Shown here: positions 24,803 through 34,745 of the stretch, one piece after another
How the letters are laid out: each line of letters starts with the position of its first letter
Position numbering within the stretch: position 1 is the first letter of the stretch
NCBI RefSeq assembly: GCF_000332175.1
Contig: NZ_KB235914.1
Location: 1,247,966-1,311,965, forward strand
Reading direction: 5' to 3'
DNA length: 64,000 nucleotides
From: Pseudanabaena sp. PCC 6802
Lineage (GTDB): Bacteria; Cyanobacteriota; Cyanobacteriia; Pseudanabaenales; Pseudanabaenaceae
The notes under the pieces: generated by a model
Databases searched by the model: none
The model's input: the letters and a program-made list of their open reading frames with translations, nothing else
What the model was told of the DNA's origin: nothing
Position numbers and translations under genes: made by a program

Positions 24803-26755
24803 ATGCTAGTTGGTACAACCCTACGCAATCGTTACAAGATCGTCAAGCTACTAGGAAAAGGGGGAATCGGCGAAACTTATTTAGCTGAAGATCTGGATAT
24901 ACCCGTTACACCTAAGCCCACATGCGTTGTTAAGCGGCTGCGCTCACAGGCAATAAATCCAGAAATTACCAGATTGTTTCAGCAGGAAGGGGAAATTCTC
25001 TATAAATTGGGGCAAAAATGCCATCGGATCCCCAAACTATTTGCCTATTTTCAAGAAGCAGACGAGTTTTTCCTCATACAAGAGTTTATTGACGGTTACG
25101 ATCTCAGCGAAGAGATCGTTCCAGGGTATAAGTGGTCAGAAAGTGAGGTCATCGTCCTGTTGCAAGAGATCCTGGAAGTTCTGGAGTTAGTCCACCAGGA
25201 AAATATCATTCATCGCGATATCAAACCGGAAAATCTAATGCGCCGCAACTCTGATGGGAAGATCGTGTTGATTGACTTTGGTGCTGTCAAGCAATTTAGC
25301 GGGATGCAAGTCAACGCACAAGGACAAACCACCCCAACCGTTTCGATCGGGACGCTGGGCTATATGCCTGCCGAACAATCAATTGGCAAGCCCAGACTTT
25401 GCAGCGATATCTATGCGGTGGGCGCGATCGGCATACAGGCTCTAACTGGTCTGTTGCCAAGACAATTTCCAGAAGATCTCAAGACCGGAGAGATTGTCTG
25501 GCGAAATCTCACTCAGGTCAGCGATCGCTTCGCCAATGTCATAGACACGATGGTGAAGCTGCAGTTTAGCCAGCGCTACCAATCGGCAACAGAAGCACTA
25601 CAAGCCCTGAGAGCCTTGCCAACCGCCCGATCGTCAACCCCATCTTCGTTGCAGGCAACTACGATCTCCTCAAAGACATCGCCAGCAGTAGCTGCCATAC
25701 TCAACGTTCTCCAGCCACCAAGCAGTTTACCCACTACTCCTATATCTCATTCTTATCCAAGTAGGCGCAGATTTATTATCATTAGTTCTTTGGTAGGAGT
25801 GGGAGTTCTCAGCGCGATCGTTTGGGAGAATTTTCGACCTAAGTCAGATCGAACTCCAACTATACCGAATAATAACAATCGACCGTCACCGCTTCCCGCA
25901 TCACAGACGGCGAAATTGCCTCTCAAGAAGGCAACATTTGACGTAGTCACGCTAGATAGTCGGGGTCAAGAAACGCTCTCCCGCCAATCTGGACAGTTCC
26001 TAACTGAAGACCTGGGTAAGGGCATAGGATTGGTGATGGTAGAAATTTCAGGCGGTCAGTTTCTCATGGGATCGCCAGATACAGAACTAAGTCGCAGGAG
26101 CAGTGAAAGCCCCCAACATTCTGTCGCGATCGCTCGTTTTTTTATGAGTAAGTACGCGATCGACCAGACAAAATGGCAGGCGATCGCGTCTCTTCCTAAA
26201 GTCGAACGCGATTTGCCTGCTAATCCGTCTGGATTTAAAGGGGCAGAGTTACCCGTAGAGAATATTTCCTGGTTGGAAGCGATCGAGTTTTGCGCTCGAT
26301 TATCAAAATACTCTGGGCGCACCTACAGGCTGCCAACCGAAGCAGAATGGGAATATGCCTGTCGCGCTGGAACCTCCACTCCATTCCATTTTGGAGAGAC
26401 AATCTCTACAAATCTCGCCAATTACTATGGCGACTATACCTACGGCGCGGGTCGCAAAGGTGAATTCCGCAGGACAACCGTAGATGTAGATAAGTTCAAA
26501 GCCAACGCCTTTGGTCTTTATCAGATGCACGGCAATGTCTGGGAATGGTGTGCTGACTATTGGCACCCCAATTATCAGGAAGCTTCTACTGATGGCAGTG
26601 CGTGGCTGGGAGACGGTCAAAACGCCCAGAGAATTCTGCGGGGCGGGTCGTGGGGCAACAGTCCGGGCGAATGCCGATCGGCATCTCGTTTTAAAGCCGT
26701 ATTAGATTATCGGGGGCACGATGTTGGTTTTCGAGTATGTTTCTCAGCGACATAA
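24803..26755 (+). CDS. Serine/threonine protein kinase fused to an FGE-sulfatase (SUMF1) domain
   Basis: A 650-residue protein. The kinase (about 8-275) has LGKGGIGET, VVKRL, IIHRDIKPEN and LIDFGAVKQ. A membrane helix lies at about 318-337 (FIIISSLVGVGVLSAIVW). The C-terminal 250 residues form a formylglycine-generating-enzyme-like domain: GGQFLMGSPDTE, YRLPTEAEWEYACRAG, MHGNVWEWCADYW and ILRGGSWGN. The Cys pair needed for true formylglycine synthesis is not evident, so this is probably a ligand-binding domain, as in other bacterial kinases of this build. Confidence 0.92.
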   Translation: MLVGTTLRNRYKIVKLLGKGGIGETYLAEDLDIPVTPKPTCVVKRLRSQAINPEITRLFQQEGEILYKLGQKCHRIPKLFAYFQEADEFFLIQEFIDGYDLSEEIVPGYKWSESEVIVLLQEILEVLELVHQENIIHRDIKPENLMRRNSDGKIVLIDFGAVKQFSGMQVNAQGQTTPTVSIGTLGYMPAEQSIGKPRLCSDIYAVGAIGIQALTGLLPRQFPEDLKTGEIVWRNLTQVSDRFANVIDTMVKLQFSQRYQSATEALQALRALPTARSSTPSSLQATTISSKTSPAVAAILNVLQPPSSLPTTPISHSYPSRRRFIIISSLVGVGVLSAIVWENFRPKSDRTPTIPNNNNRPSPLPASQTAKLPLKKATFDVVTLDSRGQETLSRQSGQFLTEDLGKGIGLVMVEISGGQFLMGSPDTELSRRSSESPQHSVAIARFFMSKYAIDQTKWQAIASLPKVERDLPANPSGFKGAELPVENISWLEAIEFCARLSKYSGRTYRLPTEAEWEYACRAGTSTPFHFGETISTNLANYYGDYTYGAGRKGEFRRTTVDVDKFKANAFGLYQMHGNVWEWCADYWHPNYQEASTDGSAWLGDGQNAQRILRGGSWGNSPGECRSASRFKAVLDYRGHDVGFRVCFSAT

Positions 26756-26758
26756 GTT

Positions 26759-26858
26759 ATACCAATTCTCTAAAGTAAAATTACAGATTGCTGGAGGGGC
26801 GAACGGCCGTTCGCCCGTACTTAGATTGATATGTAGTTTGATTTTGAAGAATTGGTAT
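26759..26858. repeat. Small inverted repeat element (family C) with an internal palindrome
   Basis: The ends ATACCAATTCT (26759-26769) and AGAATTGGTAT (26848-26858) are inverted copies. The middle holds a perfect 20-bp palindrome at 26797-26816 (GGGCGAACGG then its complement). A related single end, ACCAATTCTCTAAA, occurs near 51510. It may also end transcription of the convergent kinase and ABC genes. Confidence 0.65.
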
Positions 26859-28624
26859 TACGAACCCTGGTGTACGAGATTCATTGTGGGAATTGAGCCG
26901 ATCAGTTTCTGCGTATAAGCAGTTTGAGGCTGGCTGTAAATTTGTTCTGCCGTATCGATCTCCTCAATCTTGCCACGGTTCATCACCATAATGCGATCGC
27001 TCATAAATTTCACGACGCTCAAATCGTGGGAAATAAAAATGTAAGTTAACCCAAATTCTACTTGTAGCTCCTTAAGCAAATTTAACACCTGTGCCTGTAC
27101 CGATACATCCAGAGCCGAGACCGATTCGTCCGCCACAATTAATTTAGGATTAAGTGCTAATGCTCTAGCAATGCAAATACGCTGGCGTTGTCCGCCGGAA
27201 AACTCGTGGGGATAGCGGGTCAGATCGCTGGCGCTTAAGCCTACCCGCTCCAGCAGATAAGCTACCCGCTCTTGCCGCTTTTGCTTATTCTTGAATACGA
27301 TCGCATGTTCGCTATGGATTACCAAAGGTTCCGCGATCGCCTCACCAATACTCATGCGCGGATTCAAAGAACCAAAGGGATCTTGAAATACTATTTGCAT
27401 CTCGCGGCGTAACTTTTGCAGTTGGCGCGCCTGCATCCGGGTTACATCCTGCCCGTCAAACCAGACCTTGCTGTTAGCCATTGGTTTCACTAATTGCAGA
27501 ATTGCCCTGGCTAGCGTAGTTTTACCGCAGCCCGATTCTCCCACCAGACCGAGCGTCTCGCCTGGATATACTTCAAAGCTGACATCATTAACCGCAGTGA
27601 CGTAGCGACGGGTCATGCCCCAGACTCCGCGCTCGGGGAACTGCACCCACAGGTTCTCTACTCGCAGAAGTGGTGCTTGCGCCTGTAGTGCTTGCAATCT
27701 CTCTTCAGCTTCTGTGACGGTAACAGTTTGCTGGAAACGGCTTTCATCCGGGTGTTTGTCAATAATTTTGCCGTCTACCTCTTCCATATAATCGCTGACG
27801 GTGGGCAGATATTTGCGACGCAGCTCCGGCTGTGGGCGACAAGTAACCAGACCTTTAGTGTAGGGATGCTCGGGTTGTCTGAATACATTAAGCGTATCCC
27901 CATACTCCACAATTTTGCCTTTGTACATAACAGCAACGCGCTCGGCAATTCTAGCAATCACGCCCAGATCGTGGGTAATAAAAATCATCGACATCTGACG
28001 ATCGCGCTGAATCTGCTTCAGCAAATCTAGAATCGTCGCCTGGACGGTAACGTCCAAAGCAGTAGTTGGTTCGTCGGCAATCAGGATAGCAGGGTTGCAG
28101 GAAATCGCCATCGCGATTGTAACCCGCTGTAACTGCCCGCCGGACAGTTCGTGAGGATACCTCTTAATCATTTGTTCCGGTGATGGCAGTTGCACTTCCG
28201 TAAATAATTGAATCGCCTGCGCTTCTGCCTGCGCTTTCGTCACTTTTTGATGCAGTTGAATTGCTTCGACAACCTGGAAACCACAGGTAAACAAGGGGTT
28301 GAGCGAGGTCATCGGCTCTTGAAAGATCGTGGCGATGCGATCGCCGCGATATTGACGCATCCGATTGGGGTGGAGGGTTGTGAGGTTGACCTGCTCCGTC
28401 TCGGTATGAAATAAAACTTCACCTTTAACCCGTCCAGTTTGACCGAGCAGACCCATAATCGCCAGAGCGGTGACGGACTTACCCGAACCCGACTCTCCCA
28501 CAATCCCGAGAGTTTCGCCCTGGTGCAACTGAAAAGACACATCCCGCACGGCATTAACTACACCTTCATCGCTTTTAAAATCTACCTGAAGCTGGTTTAC
28601 GGTTAGGATTGTGTCTGTCTGCAT
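26858..28624 (-). CDS. Dipeptide/oligopeptide-type ABC transporter, two ATPases in one chain
   Basis: A 588-residue DppD-DppF-like fusion. The first ATPase has [18 protein letters not shown], the ABC signature LSGGQLQRV and Walker [14 protein letters not shown]. The second has [30 protein letters not shown] and [13 protein letters not shown]. Each half has the C-terminal extension of peptide transporters ([22 protein letters not shown]). No permease or binding-protein gene is near. A second protein of the same build lies at 31620-33251. Confidence 0.9.
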   Translation of the reverse strand: MQTDTILTVNQLQVDFKSDEGVVNAVRDVSFQLHQGETLGIVGESGSGKSVTALAIMGLLGQTGRVKGEVLFHTETEQVNLTTLHPNRMRQYRGDRIATIFQEPMTSLNPLFTCGFQVVEAIQLHQKVTKAQAEAQAIQLFTEVQLPSPEQMIKRYPHELSGGQLQRVTIAMAISCNPAILIADEPTTALDVTVQATILDLLKQIQRDRQMSMIFITHDLGVIARIAERVAVMYKGKIVEYGDTLNVFRQPEHPYTKGLVTCRPQPELRRKYLPTVSDYMEEVDGKIIDKHPDESRFQQTVTVTEAEERLQALQAQAPLLRVENLWVQFPERGVWGMTRRYVTAVNDVSFEVYPGETLGLVGESGCGKTTLARAILQLVKPMANSKVWFDGQDVTRMQARQLQKLRREMQIVFQDPFGSLNPRMSIGEAIAEPLVIHSEHAIVFKNKQKRQERVAYLLERVGLSASDLTRYPHEFSGGQRQRICIARALALNPKLIVADESVSALDVSVQAQVLNLLKELQVEFGLTYIFISHDLSVVKFMSDRIMVMNRGKIEEIDTAEQIYSQPQTAYTQKLIGSIPTMNLVHQGS

Positions 28625-28743
28625 AGTCTAGAACGCCCGGATAAATTTTCCTAGAGGTTCCTTGATTATAGACATGTTGGTGCGATTGGCAATTAGGTGT
28701 TAATTGACGGCTTCTTAAAGGCTTACGTATCCAGCACTTTGGC

Positions 28744-29172
28744 TTGGGTTGCGGAGTTGCATGTATTTTCGCCTACAAGCCTTCAGTTGCTGGCGTGTAC
28801 GTCCATCCAAATTTTATACGTCGAGGTATAGGCTCGCAACTGCTTGAAGCATTAGAGAAAATAGCGATGGACAGAGGAGATGAGACTATTAATGTACTTT
28901 CATCGTTGGCAACAGAAAACTTCTATCGAGCGAATGGCTATCAATTAATTCGCAAATCAGGTTTCTATTCGGAGTACACAACCTGGATACCATGCGTAAA
29001 TTTTAAAAAGGAGCTTATTCGTACTCGAGGAGCTAAAAGATTGTACAAGCATGTACGCTCCTTTTTACCTATACTGAACCGAGTATTTTTGTCTATTCTG
29101 CTTGTACTTGTAGTAGTTTCAGCAATTATTCTCTTACCACTGTTAATTAGCTGGATAATGAGTCTATTTTGA
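28744..29172 (+). CDS. GNAT acetyltransferase-like protein, 5'-truncated, with hydrophobic tail
   Basis: Residues about 15-75 are the acetyl-CoA-binding half of a GNAT fold (VAGVYVHPNFIRRGIGSQLLEALEKIA, then LATENFYRANGYQL). The N-terminal half is missing: the frame upstream hits TGA at 28705 and no good ATG exists, so this may be a 5'-truncated pseudogene. It ends with a hydrophobic helix (VFLSILLVLVVVSAIILLPLL) that is unusual for GNAT proteins. The start given is TTG 28744. Confidence 0.55.
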   Translation: MGCGVACIFAYKPSVAGVYVHPNFIRRGIGSQLLEALEKIAMDRGDETINVLSSLATENFYRANGYQLIRKSGFYSEYTTWIPCVNFKKELIRTRGAKRLYKHVRSFLPILNRVFLSILLVLVVVSAIILLPLLISWIMSLF

Positions 29173-29255
29173 TAAACTAGTGCAGCGCCACATCTTAATT
29201 TTAGGGTTGCTGTCTTTTGAAAGCCTCATTAGGTAAAGCCTTCAGAGATTGTCAA

Positions 29256-29380
29256 CACGACTTGGAAGGTTAGCACTCAGTTACAGGGCTGAAACCCAGT
29301 ATCCTCGTTGAAAAGGCTAAAGTGCTCATCCTCTGAGACCCTTATTTGGTAAGGTTTTCAAAATAACCTTCCAAGTCGTG
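29256..29380. repeat. Inverted repeat of 17 bp around a structured 91-bp spacer
   Basis: CACGACTTGGAAGGTTA at 29256-29272 and its exact complement at 29364-29380 enclose 91 bases with no open frame. It could be a small non-autonomous element or a structured RNA. It lies in the 265-bp gap before the small 29438 gene and about 300 bp from the tRNA-Thr gene. Confidence 0.7.
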
Positions 29381-29437
29381 ACTTAACGGGAAAAGTCAGA
29401 TTCAGAAGCTATCGATACCAATCGAGGAGAAGTGTAA

Positions 29438-29656
29438 ATGATTTGGCAATCTACTACTGATGCAGCAAAAGCACTCAAGAAGCATCCAGAAACACTCAGG
29501 CGCAGAATACATTCTCACGAGTTTACCTACGGAATCCATTACCGTAAAATTACTTCAGCTACGGCTAGTCGTCCTGAGTATGAGTTTAACGTTGACGCTA
29601 TCAATACTCTTTGGGCAACGCCGCCAGAAAAACGCAAGCCTGCAAAAATAAGGTAA
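29438..29656 (+). CDS. Small excisionase-like or hypothetical protein
   Basis: A 72-residue basic protein. The N-terminus (WQSTTDAAKALKKHPETLRRRIHSHEF) reads like a short helix-turn-helix of the excisionase/MerR type, and the middle resembles a wing (FTYGIHYRKI). A ribosome site GAGGAG precedes the ATG by 8 bases. It may be a DNA-binding remnant of a mobile element; no integrase is nearby. Confidence 0.55.
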   Translation: MIWQSTTDAAKALKKHPETLRRRIHSHEFTYGIHYRKITSATASRPEYEFNVDAINTLWATPPEKRKPAKIR

Positions 29657-29693
29657 ATCTTAAGGCAAACTTTTTATACTTTTCTGAAACCCA

Positions 29694-29765
29694 AGCTGGT
29701 GACGGGATTTGAACCTGCGACCGGCGGTTTACAAAACCGCTGCTCTACCGCTGAGCTACACCAGC
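29694..29765 (-). tRNA. tRNA-Thr (anticodon UGU)
   Basis: On the minus strand the acceptor pairs GCTGGTG with CACCAGC, the D arm has GCTC...GAGC, the anticodon stem GCGGT/ACCGC encloses the loop TTTGTAA with anticodon TGT, and the T arm has GGTTCAAATCC. The CCA end is not encoded. The 3' end has no duplicate in the window, so I see no sign of integration at this tRNA. Confidence 0.93.
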
Positions 29766-29826
29766 AATCAAACAGTTTTTAATTTTAACAGATCTCAGAT
29801 TGCAGATCTATGCCTTTGTCTTGTAA

Positions 29827-30435
29827 TTATCTGGATAAGCCCGTTAGTTTTAGTAAAGGTGTTAGTTCGGCATCTGTGAGGTTGCGCCATTGTCCTGGTG
29901 CGAGGGTGCCTATTCGTAAGTGGGCGATCGCTACCCTAACCAACCTTAGGGTGGGGAAGCCGACGGCAGCAGTCATGCGGCGCACCTGGCGATTTTTGCC
30001 TTCGGTGAGGGTCATTTCTAGCCATGCGGTGGGGATGGTGGCACGATCGCGAATGGGGGGGTGGCGCGGTGGTAGATCGGGTGGCTCTGGGAGCAGGCGC
30101 ACTTTGGCCGGTTTAGTTTTGTAGCCGCCTTTAATTACGACACCTGTTTGTAATTTCGCGATCGCAGCCGCATCGGGAATATGCTCTACTTGTACCCAGT
30201 AAGTACGGCTATGCTGGAAGCGCGGATCGCTGAGTTTATGTTGTAGTTGTCCATTATTAGTTAGTAGTAACAGCCCTTCGCTATCTAGATCGAGGCGACC
30301 CACTGGATAAACGGATGCGACGGGAATTTAGTCTTTGAGTGTAGGTCTTGAGTCATTGGCGTGGGAGTTGTCATTATCGGTAAATTGGGTTAAAACTCCG
30401 TAGGGTTTATTAAAAATTAAGTAGCGGTAGGACAT
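29827..30435 (-). pseudogene. RluE-like 23S rRNA pseudouridine synthase with one in-frame stop
   Basis: The reading frame from ATG 30435 gives MSYRYLIFNKPYGVLTQF and continues to PTLKD, then TAA at 30328-30330, then [18 protein letters not shown] to the end with no further stop. Homologues have Tyr at the stop position (TLKDYIP), so a single base changed TAC or TAT to TAA. The catalytic Asp (GRLDLD), the LLLLTNNG strand and [10 protein letters not shown] are intact. A shorter protein from GTG 30303 would lack the N-terminal KPYG strand. It may be a recent pseudogene, a read-through stop, or a sequencing error. Confidence 0.85.
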
Positions 30436-30557
30436 GGTGTTTTGCTGTTGCCAAAACCTCAAATATTTTAGACTTGGATAGTTCCAGTCCCAAGGCAGCA
30501 GTTTAAAGCACTATTTCGATAAAATTGATCTAACTAGACCGGAGAACACGCAACGAA

Positions 30558-31613
30558 ATGCAACTTGTCGCACTGCAAAGCCTTTTAGACAATATTTCAT
30601 TTGCCATTCTATTCACGACCATGCTGGTGTATTGGGTAAGCATAGCTTTTCCTGGCATCGGCTATTTAGGCTCCATTGGTACGGCTGGGATGGTAATCGC
30701 TAATCTCAGTATTGCCACGTTGCTGGGAGCGCGTTGGTTAGATGCTGGCTACTTTCCCTTGAGCAACCTCTACGAATCGCTTTTCTTTCTGGCTTGGGGC
30801 ATAACTGCCATGCACCTGGTGGCGGGAAGCATCGGTAAGAAAAATGCCAACAGTAAAAACCTGATTGGTGCTTTTACCGCCCCGATCGCGATGGGAATTA
30901 CGGCGTTTGCTGCCCTCGTGCTGCCCAACGATATGCAATTATCTGCACCTTTAGTTCCTGCCTTGAAGTCAAATTGGCTGATGATGCACGTGACGGTGAT
31001 GCTATTAAGCTATGCGGCGTTGATGGTCGGGAGTTTACTGGCGATCGCTTTTCTGGTAGTTACGCGCGGCGAAGAAGTCGTGTTGCAAGGTAGCTCGTTT
31101 GGCAACGATAGCAAGCGTCATAGCTCTCCCATCAATCGCGTAGTTGCATACAAGGATGTTGCCACCCTGAGCACGGAGGAATTTGTGGTTGCCAATTCTG
31201 CGGCATCGGTTAATGGTAATGGTCGCGCTACATCGACTACTTTACTGATGGACAAACCAGTAACGCAGCGTCAACCCCTGTCGCTCCAGCGCTTGACTTT
31301 GGGCGAGACCTTAGACAATCTCAGCTACCGCACGATTGGGCTGGGCTTCCCTTTGCTGACAATTGGTATTATCGCTGGCGCGGTGTGGGCTAACGAGGCA
31401 TGGGGTTCCTATTGGAGTTGGGACCCAAAGGAAACCTGGTCGCTGATTACCTGGTTGGTGTTTGCTGCTTATTTACATGCGCGCATCACTAAGGGCTGGC
31501 AGGGACGCAAGCCTGCTTTGCTTGCCAGTGCTGGTTTACTAATTATTTGGACGTGCTATCTTGGGGTCAATCTTTTAGGGAAAGGACTGCATAGCTATGG
31601 TTGGTTCTTGTAA
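30558..31613 (+). CDS. Cytochrome c biogenesis protein CcsB (CcsA/ResC type)
   Basis: An integral membrane subunit of the System II heme-delivery complex for c-type cytochromes (cytochrome f, c6). The protein has 351 residues with about eight membrane helices. The tryptophan-rich WWD motif is visible in [18 protein letters not shown] at about 295-310, with conserved His in [14 protein letters not shown] and YLHARIT. A Ser/Asn-rich loop at about 175-235 is variable in the family. Start ATG 30558. The ABC gene follows after six bases. Confidence 0.92.
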   Translation: MQLVALQSLLDNISFAILFTTMLVYWVSIAFPGIGYLGSIGTAGMVIANLSIATLLGARWLDAGYFPLSNLYESLFFLAWGITAMHLVAGSIGKKNANSKNLIGAFTAPIAMGITAFAALVLPNDMQLSAPLVPALKSNWLMMHVTVMLLSYAALMVGSLLAIAFLVVTRGEEVVLQGSSFGNDSKRHSSPINRVVAYKDVATLSTEEFVVANSAASVNGNGRATSTTLLMDKPVTQRQPLSLQRLTLGETLDNLSYRTIGLGFPLLTIGIIAGAVWANEAWGSYWSWDPKETWSLITWLVFAAYLHARITKGWQGRKPALLASAGLLIIWTCYLGVNLLGKGLHSYGWFL

Positions 31614-31619
31614 GCACCG

Positions 31620-33251
31620 ATGCTGCTAGAAATTAAGGATTTAACGGTTAGCTACGGTGCGGCTTTGCCAGCGGTAGAGCGGGTGAGCTTGCAGCTACAA
31701 GCAGGTGAAAGTTTAGGTTTGGTGGGCGAGAGTGGTTGCGGGAAGTCAACGCTGGGGCGATCGCTGATTCAGCTATTACCAAGTCATGCCCAAGTATCAG
31801 GTCAGATTTCGGTTGCCGATACGTCAGTCCTGGAATTGTCGGCGGGTCAGCTCAGGCATCTGCGCGGTGAAAAGGTGGCGCTAATTTTCCAAGACCCGAT
31901 GACGCGGCTCAATCCGCTGATGACGATTGAGGCACATGGTTTGGAAGTACTGCGATCGCACTGCCCCAATCTCTCTAAGCTGCAAGCAAAACAGCGGGTT
32001 CATCAAGCACTCCATGCTGTCCGCATCGATCCGAAACGGGCGCGCCAGTATCCCCACGAGTTTAGCGGCGGGATGCGCCAGCGCGTCACGATCGCCCTAG
32101 CGTTACTATTAAATCCGGCCTTACTAATTGCAGACGAACCAACTACCAGTCTGGACGTGACGGTGGCGGCGGAAATTTTGCAAGAACTGACGCAACTCCG
32201 ACGCGAGAAGAATATGGGATTGCTGCTGATTACCCACGACCTGGGGTTGGTAGCAAGGTATTGCGATCGCATTGCGGTGATGTACGATGGCGCGATCGTG
32301 GAGACTGGCGATGCACTGCAAGTGTTTCGTCATCCCCAGCACCCCTATACGCAAAAACTACTGCGATCGGTAATTCACTTTAAAGATCCTGCGAATCGAG
32401 AGACTGAGTCCAATCGCTCTGGCCAAAATCGATCGGATCGACCGTTACTGAAAGTTAGCAATCTCGTCAAGCACTATGCCACTGGCAGTAACCTGTTGGC
32501 GCGCTGGTTCGATCGCGCGGACAGCTTAGTGCGAGCGATTGATGGGGTTAGCTTCAATATTTATCCCGGCGATATTTTTGGTGTAATTGGTGAAAGTGGT
32601 TCCGGTAAAAGTACGACTGGGAGAGCGATCTTACAGTTGGTAAAACCGGATCGAGGTTCGGTGGAATTCGATGGTGTGGAATTGACCGCTCTCAAGGGCG
32701 AAAAGCTGCGCCGCCTCAGACCGCAGATGCAGACGATCTTTCAAGATCCGCGTGCCTGTCTCAATCCCCGCATGACGGTTTTAGAAAGCGTCGCCGATCC
32801 GCTATTAATTCATAAGCTAGTGCCTAATCTAGCGACCGCGCAGGAGAAGGTGCTGTCAATCCTAGAAAGGGTTGGTTTACCGCGCCAGTTCGCCTCGCGG
32901 TTACCTCAGGATCTCTCTGGCGGGCAGTTGCAGAGGGTGGCGATCGCCCGCGCTCTAATTACAAATCCGCGATTTCTGATCTGCGACGAGCCGGTCAGCA
33001 TGTTGGATGCCACGATTCAAAGCCAGATTCTGCATCTGATGTTGGAGATCAAGCAAGAATTCAACCTCACCTTCATGTTCATCACTCACGATCTAGGCGT
33101 AGCGCAAAGCTTTTGCAATCGCCTTGCCGTCATGCGGCAGGGCAAGATTGTCGAGCAAGGCACGACTGAAAGCCTCTTGGGTAATCCCCAACATGCCTAC
33201 ACCATGGCTTTGCTCAATTCTATTCCTCGTCTGCCCGCGCTAGAGATTTAA
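31620..33251 (+). CDS. Dipeptide/oligopeptide-type ABC transporter, second double ATPase
   Basis: A 543-residue chain with two ATPase domains. Half one has GESGCGKSTLGRSL, FSGGMRQRVTIALAL and [13 protein letters not shown]; half two has [29 protein letters not shown] and FLICDEPVSMLDA. The build equals that of the gene at 26858-28624, but the sequences are clearly diverged, so this is an old paralogue. It begins six bases after ccsB and may be cotranscribed with it. Confidence 0.9.
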   Translation: MLLEIKDLTVSYGAALPAVERVSLQLQAGESLGLVGESGCGKSTLGRSLIQLLPSHAQVSGQISVADTSVLELSAGQLRHLRGEKVALIFQDPMTRLNPLMTIEAHGLEVLRSHCPNLSKLQAKQRVHQALHAVRIDPKRARQYPHEFSGGMRQRVTIALALLLNPALLIADEPTTSLDVTVAAEILQELTQLRREKNMGLLLITHDLGLVARYCDRIAVMYDGAIVETGDALQVFRHPQHPYTQKLLRSVIHFKDPANRETESNRSGQNRSDRPLLKVSNLVKHYATGSNLLARWFDRADSLVRAIDGVSFNIYPGDIFGVIGESGSGKSTTGRAILQLVKPDRGSVEFDGVELTALKGEKLRRLRPQMQTIFQDPRACLNPRMTVLESVADPLLIHKLVPNLATAQEKVLSILERVGLPRQFASRLPQDLSGGQLQRVAIARALITNPRFLICDEPVSMLDATIQSQILHLMLEIKQEFNLTFMFITHDLGVAQSFCNRLAVMRQGKIVEQGTTESLLGNPQHAYTMALLNSIPRLPALEI

Positions 33252-33728
33252 TCATGCCGCTTGCACCACCAGCACCGAACAGGGAGCGTGGTGCAGGACG
33301 TAACTACTGCTGCTACCAACAAACAACTCTTCCAGTCCCGATATGCCGCGTCGCCCTAAGACAATCAGGTCAGCCTCCCAGGTTTTGGCAATCGTGCAGA
33401 TGGTTTTGCCAGGGCTGCCCAGGTTTTGAGAAAACTCAGTGGCAATACCAGCCGCAGTAGCTTCTTCCGTTAGCGATCGCAAAAGGTCTATCCCTTCTTC
33501 TTCCCTGGTCTTCCAACGCTCCTGGTATTTGCTCATAATTTGTGAATTTAGCTCTGGGAAGTAACCCAGGCTGGCAGGGTAGGCGCTAGTTGACGGATCG
33601 TCTTCGGCATCCAGGGAAAGTACGTGGAGGAGCATAAGAGATGCTCCATGAGCTTTAGCTAGATCGAGAGCTTGCTCGAACACGTGGCGATCGTGAATGT
33701 TAATTGCTGCCAGGATTTTCTTAAACAT
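33252..33728 (-). CDS. Universal stress protein (UspA family)
   Basis: A 158-residue single Usp domain: FKKILAAINIHDRH at the start and VLGRRGISGLEELFVGSSSSYVL at the end, the G-x2-G-x9-G-(S/T) ATP-binding pattern, then HHAPCSVLVVQ. It is convergent with the ABC gene and shares the stop region. No export signal; cytosolic. Confidence 0.92.
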   Translation of the reverse strand: MFKKILAAINIHDRHVFEQALDLAKAHGASLMLLHVLSLDAEDDPSTSAYPASLGYFPELNSQIMSKYQERWKTREEEGIDLLRSLTEEATAAGIATEFSQNLGSPGKTICTIAKTWEADLIVLGRRGISGLEELFVGSSSSYVLHHAPCSVLVVQAA

Positions 33729-33753
33729 GACAAATCTGAAAATAGTTCAATAT

Positions 33754-33901
33754 TATAGCCATAGACAGATCTGTTAGGACAGGGGGTGTGGGGGCTGCGC
33801 CCCCACGCAGGGGAGGCAGGGCAGTCTTGGGGGTTCCCCGCTAGAGCCACTGCCGTGTGGAACCCCTGCGCCCCGTCCTAAGCCTGTTGGCTATAGCTAT
33901 A
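33754..33901. repeat. MITE-like element, family B, copy 1, with a nested block
   Basis: It starts TATAGCC...AGATCTGTTAGGACAGG and ends with GTCCTAAGCC...GGCTATA. A GC-rich hairpin (GTGGGGGC, GCCCCCAC) follows the left end. A 57-bp block at 33810-33866 is nested inside and recurs, inverted, in the family A copy at 37903-37959. Confidence 0.8.
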
Positions 33902-34054
33902 AGAGCATTCAGTAATTAACGCACAACTAAATTAACCATAGTTTAAGAGCTAGTACACCAAAACAAAAGTTTTAGAGGAGGTAGAGGGGGTGAAGCCCCC
34001 TTCTGATGGCTTTGCCTCCATTCCCCCATGTTGCCAAATTTATGATTTGCAGCA

Positions 34055-34456
34055 CTAGCTATGAAATAGCTCAAATATACTGCGGCAGAAATGCTTGAGG
34101 CGGCTGGCAAATTCATCAGTGGGTAAGTAAGGGCCAATAAATTGCCAATCATCGACCGTAGATATCGTCCATTGTTTACCCTGGTGCCCAAATCCCGATG
34201 CTTCAATGCCAATGAGATATCCATCATGAAAGCGGATCTGTACCAGAACGCATCGGCTTCTCACCAATTTGCTAATGCCAGGAAAACTAAAACTGATATC
34301 GATCGAGTCAGGATCGACTAGCTGTCGCGTATCCGGGTCGTTTGTCCAGGGACTGAGATCGGCTTTGGCATCTGGGAACTGCTGCTTAAACAAGCTGACC
34401 GCAGATGCAATCTTAGTGGCTACCTCAATACTTCTTGCCTGCTCCGCTGCGTTCAT
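34055..34456 (-). CDS. Uncharacterised protein
   Basis: A 133-residue soluble protein with no family I recognise. It has an N-terminal helix (EQARSIEVATKIASAVSLFKQQFPDA), then a beta-rich part (SIDISFSFPG, CVLVQIRFHDGYLIGIEASG, QWTISTVDDWQFIG) and a C-terminal helix. Composition matches neighbours. A second repeat-like GC-rich hairpin lies just downstream (about 33975-34030). Confidence 0.6.
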   Translation of the reverse strand: MNAAEQARSIEVATKIASAVSLFKQQFPDAKADLSPWTNDPDTRQLVDPDSIDISFSFPGISKLVRSRCVLVQIRFHDGYLIGIEASGFGHQGKQWTISTVDDWQFIGPYLPTDEFASRLKHFCRSIFELFHS

Positions 34457-34745
34457 CTTGGCTTGCTCGACTTGAGGACGGGGTATTGCAAAACACCTTA
34501 TATCAACCTCGATCGATTTGTAAACTGCTGTGTAGAACTGATTTATAGAGACTTAAGGTGGTTTAGAATAATTAAAACAGGATTTCCAAAGAATATACTC
34601 TTCGGGTTGCAACTCTAGTTTACGCAATAAGTAAATGTGCGTACTAGATTATATGACCTATGGTAGAAGATAGATCTAACGTAAAAAAGTATATTTCTTT
34701 ACATAATAAATCTTTCTGGTAGCGACTTTATTTAGTTGAGTTACT

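Noticed and set aside
24803-26755. True formylglycine-generating activity in the kinase C-terminus
   Set aside because: The general FGE fold motifs are there, but I could not see the catalytic Cys pair, and kinase fusions of this type usually use the fold for binding.
29256-29765. Integration site at the tRNA-Thr gene
   Set aside because: An excisionase-like gene is near, but there is no integrase and no duplicate of the tRNA 3' end in the window.
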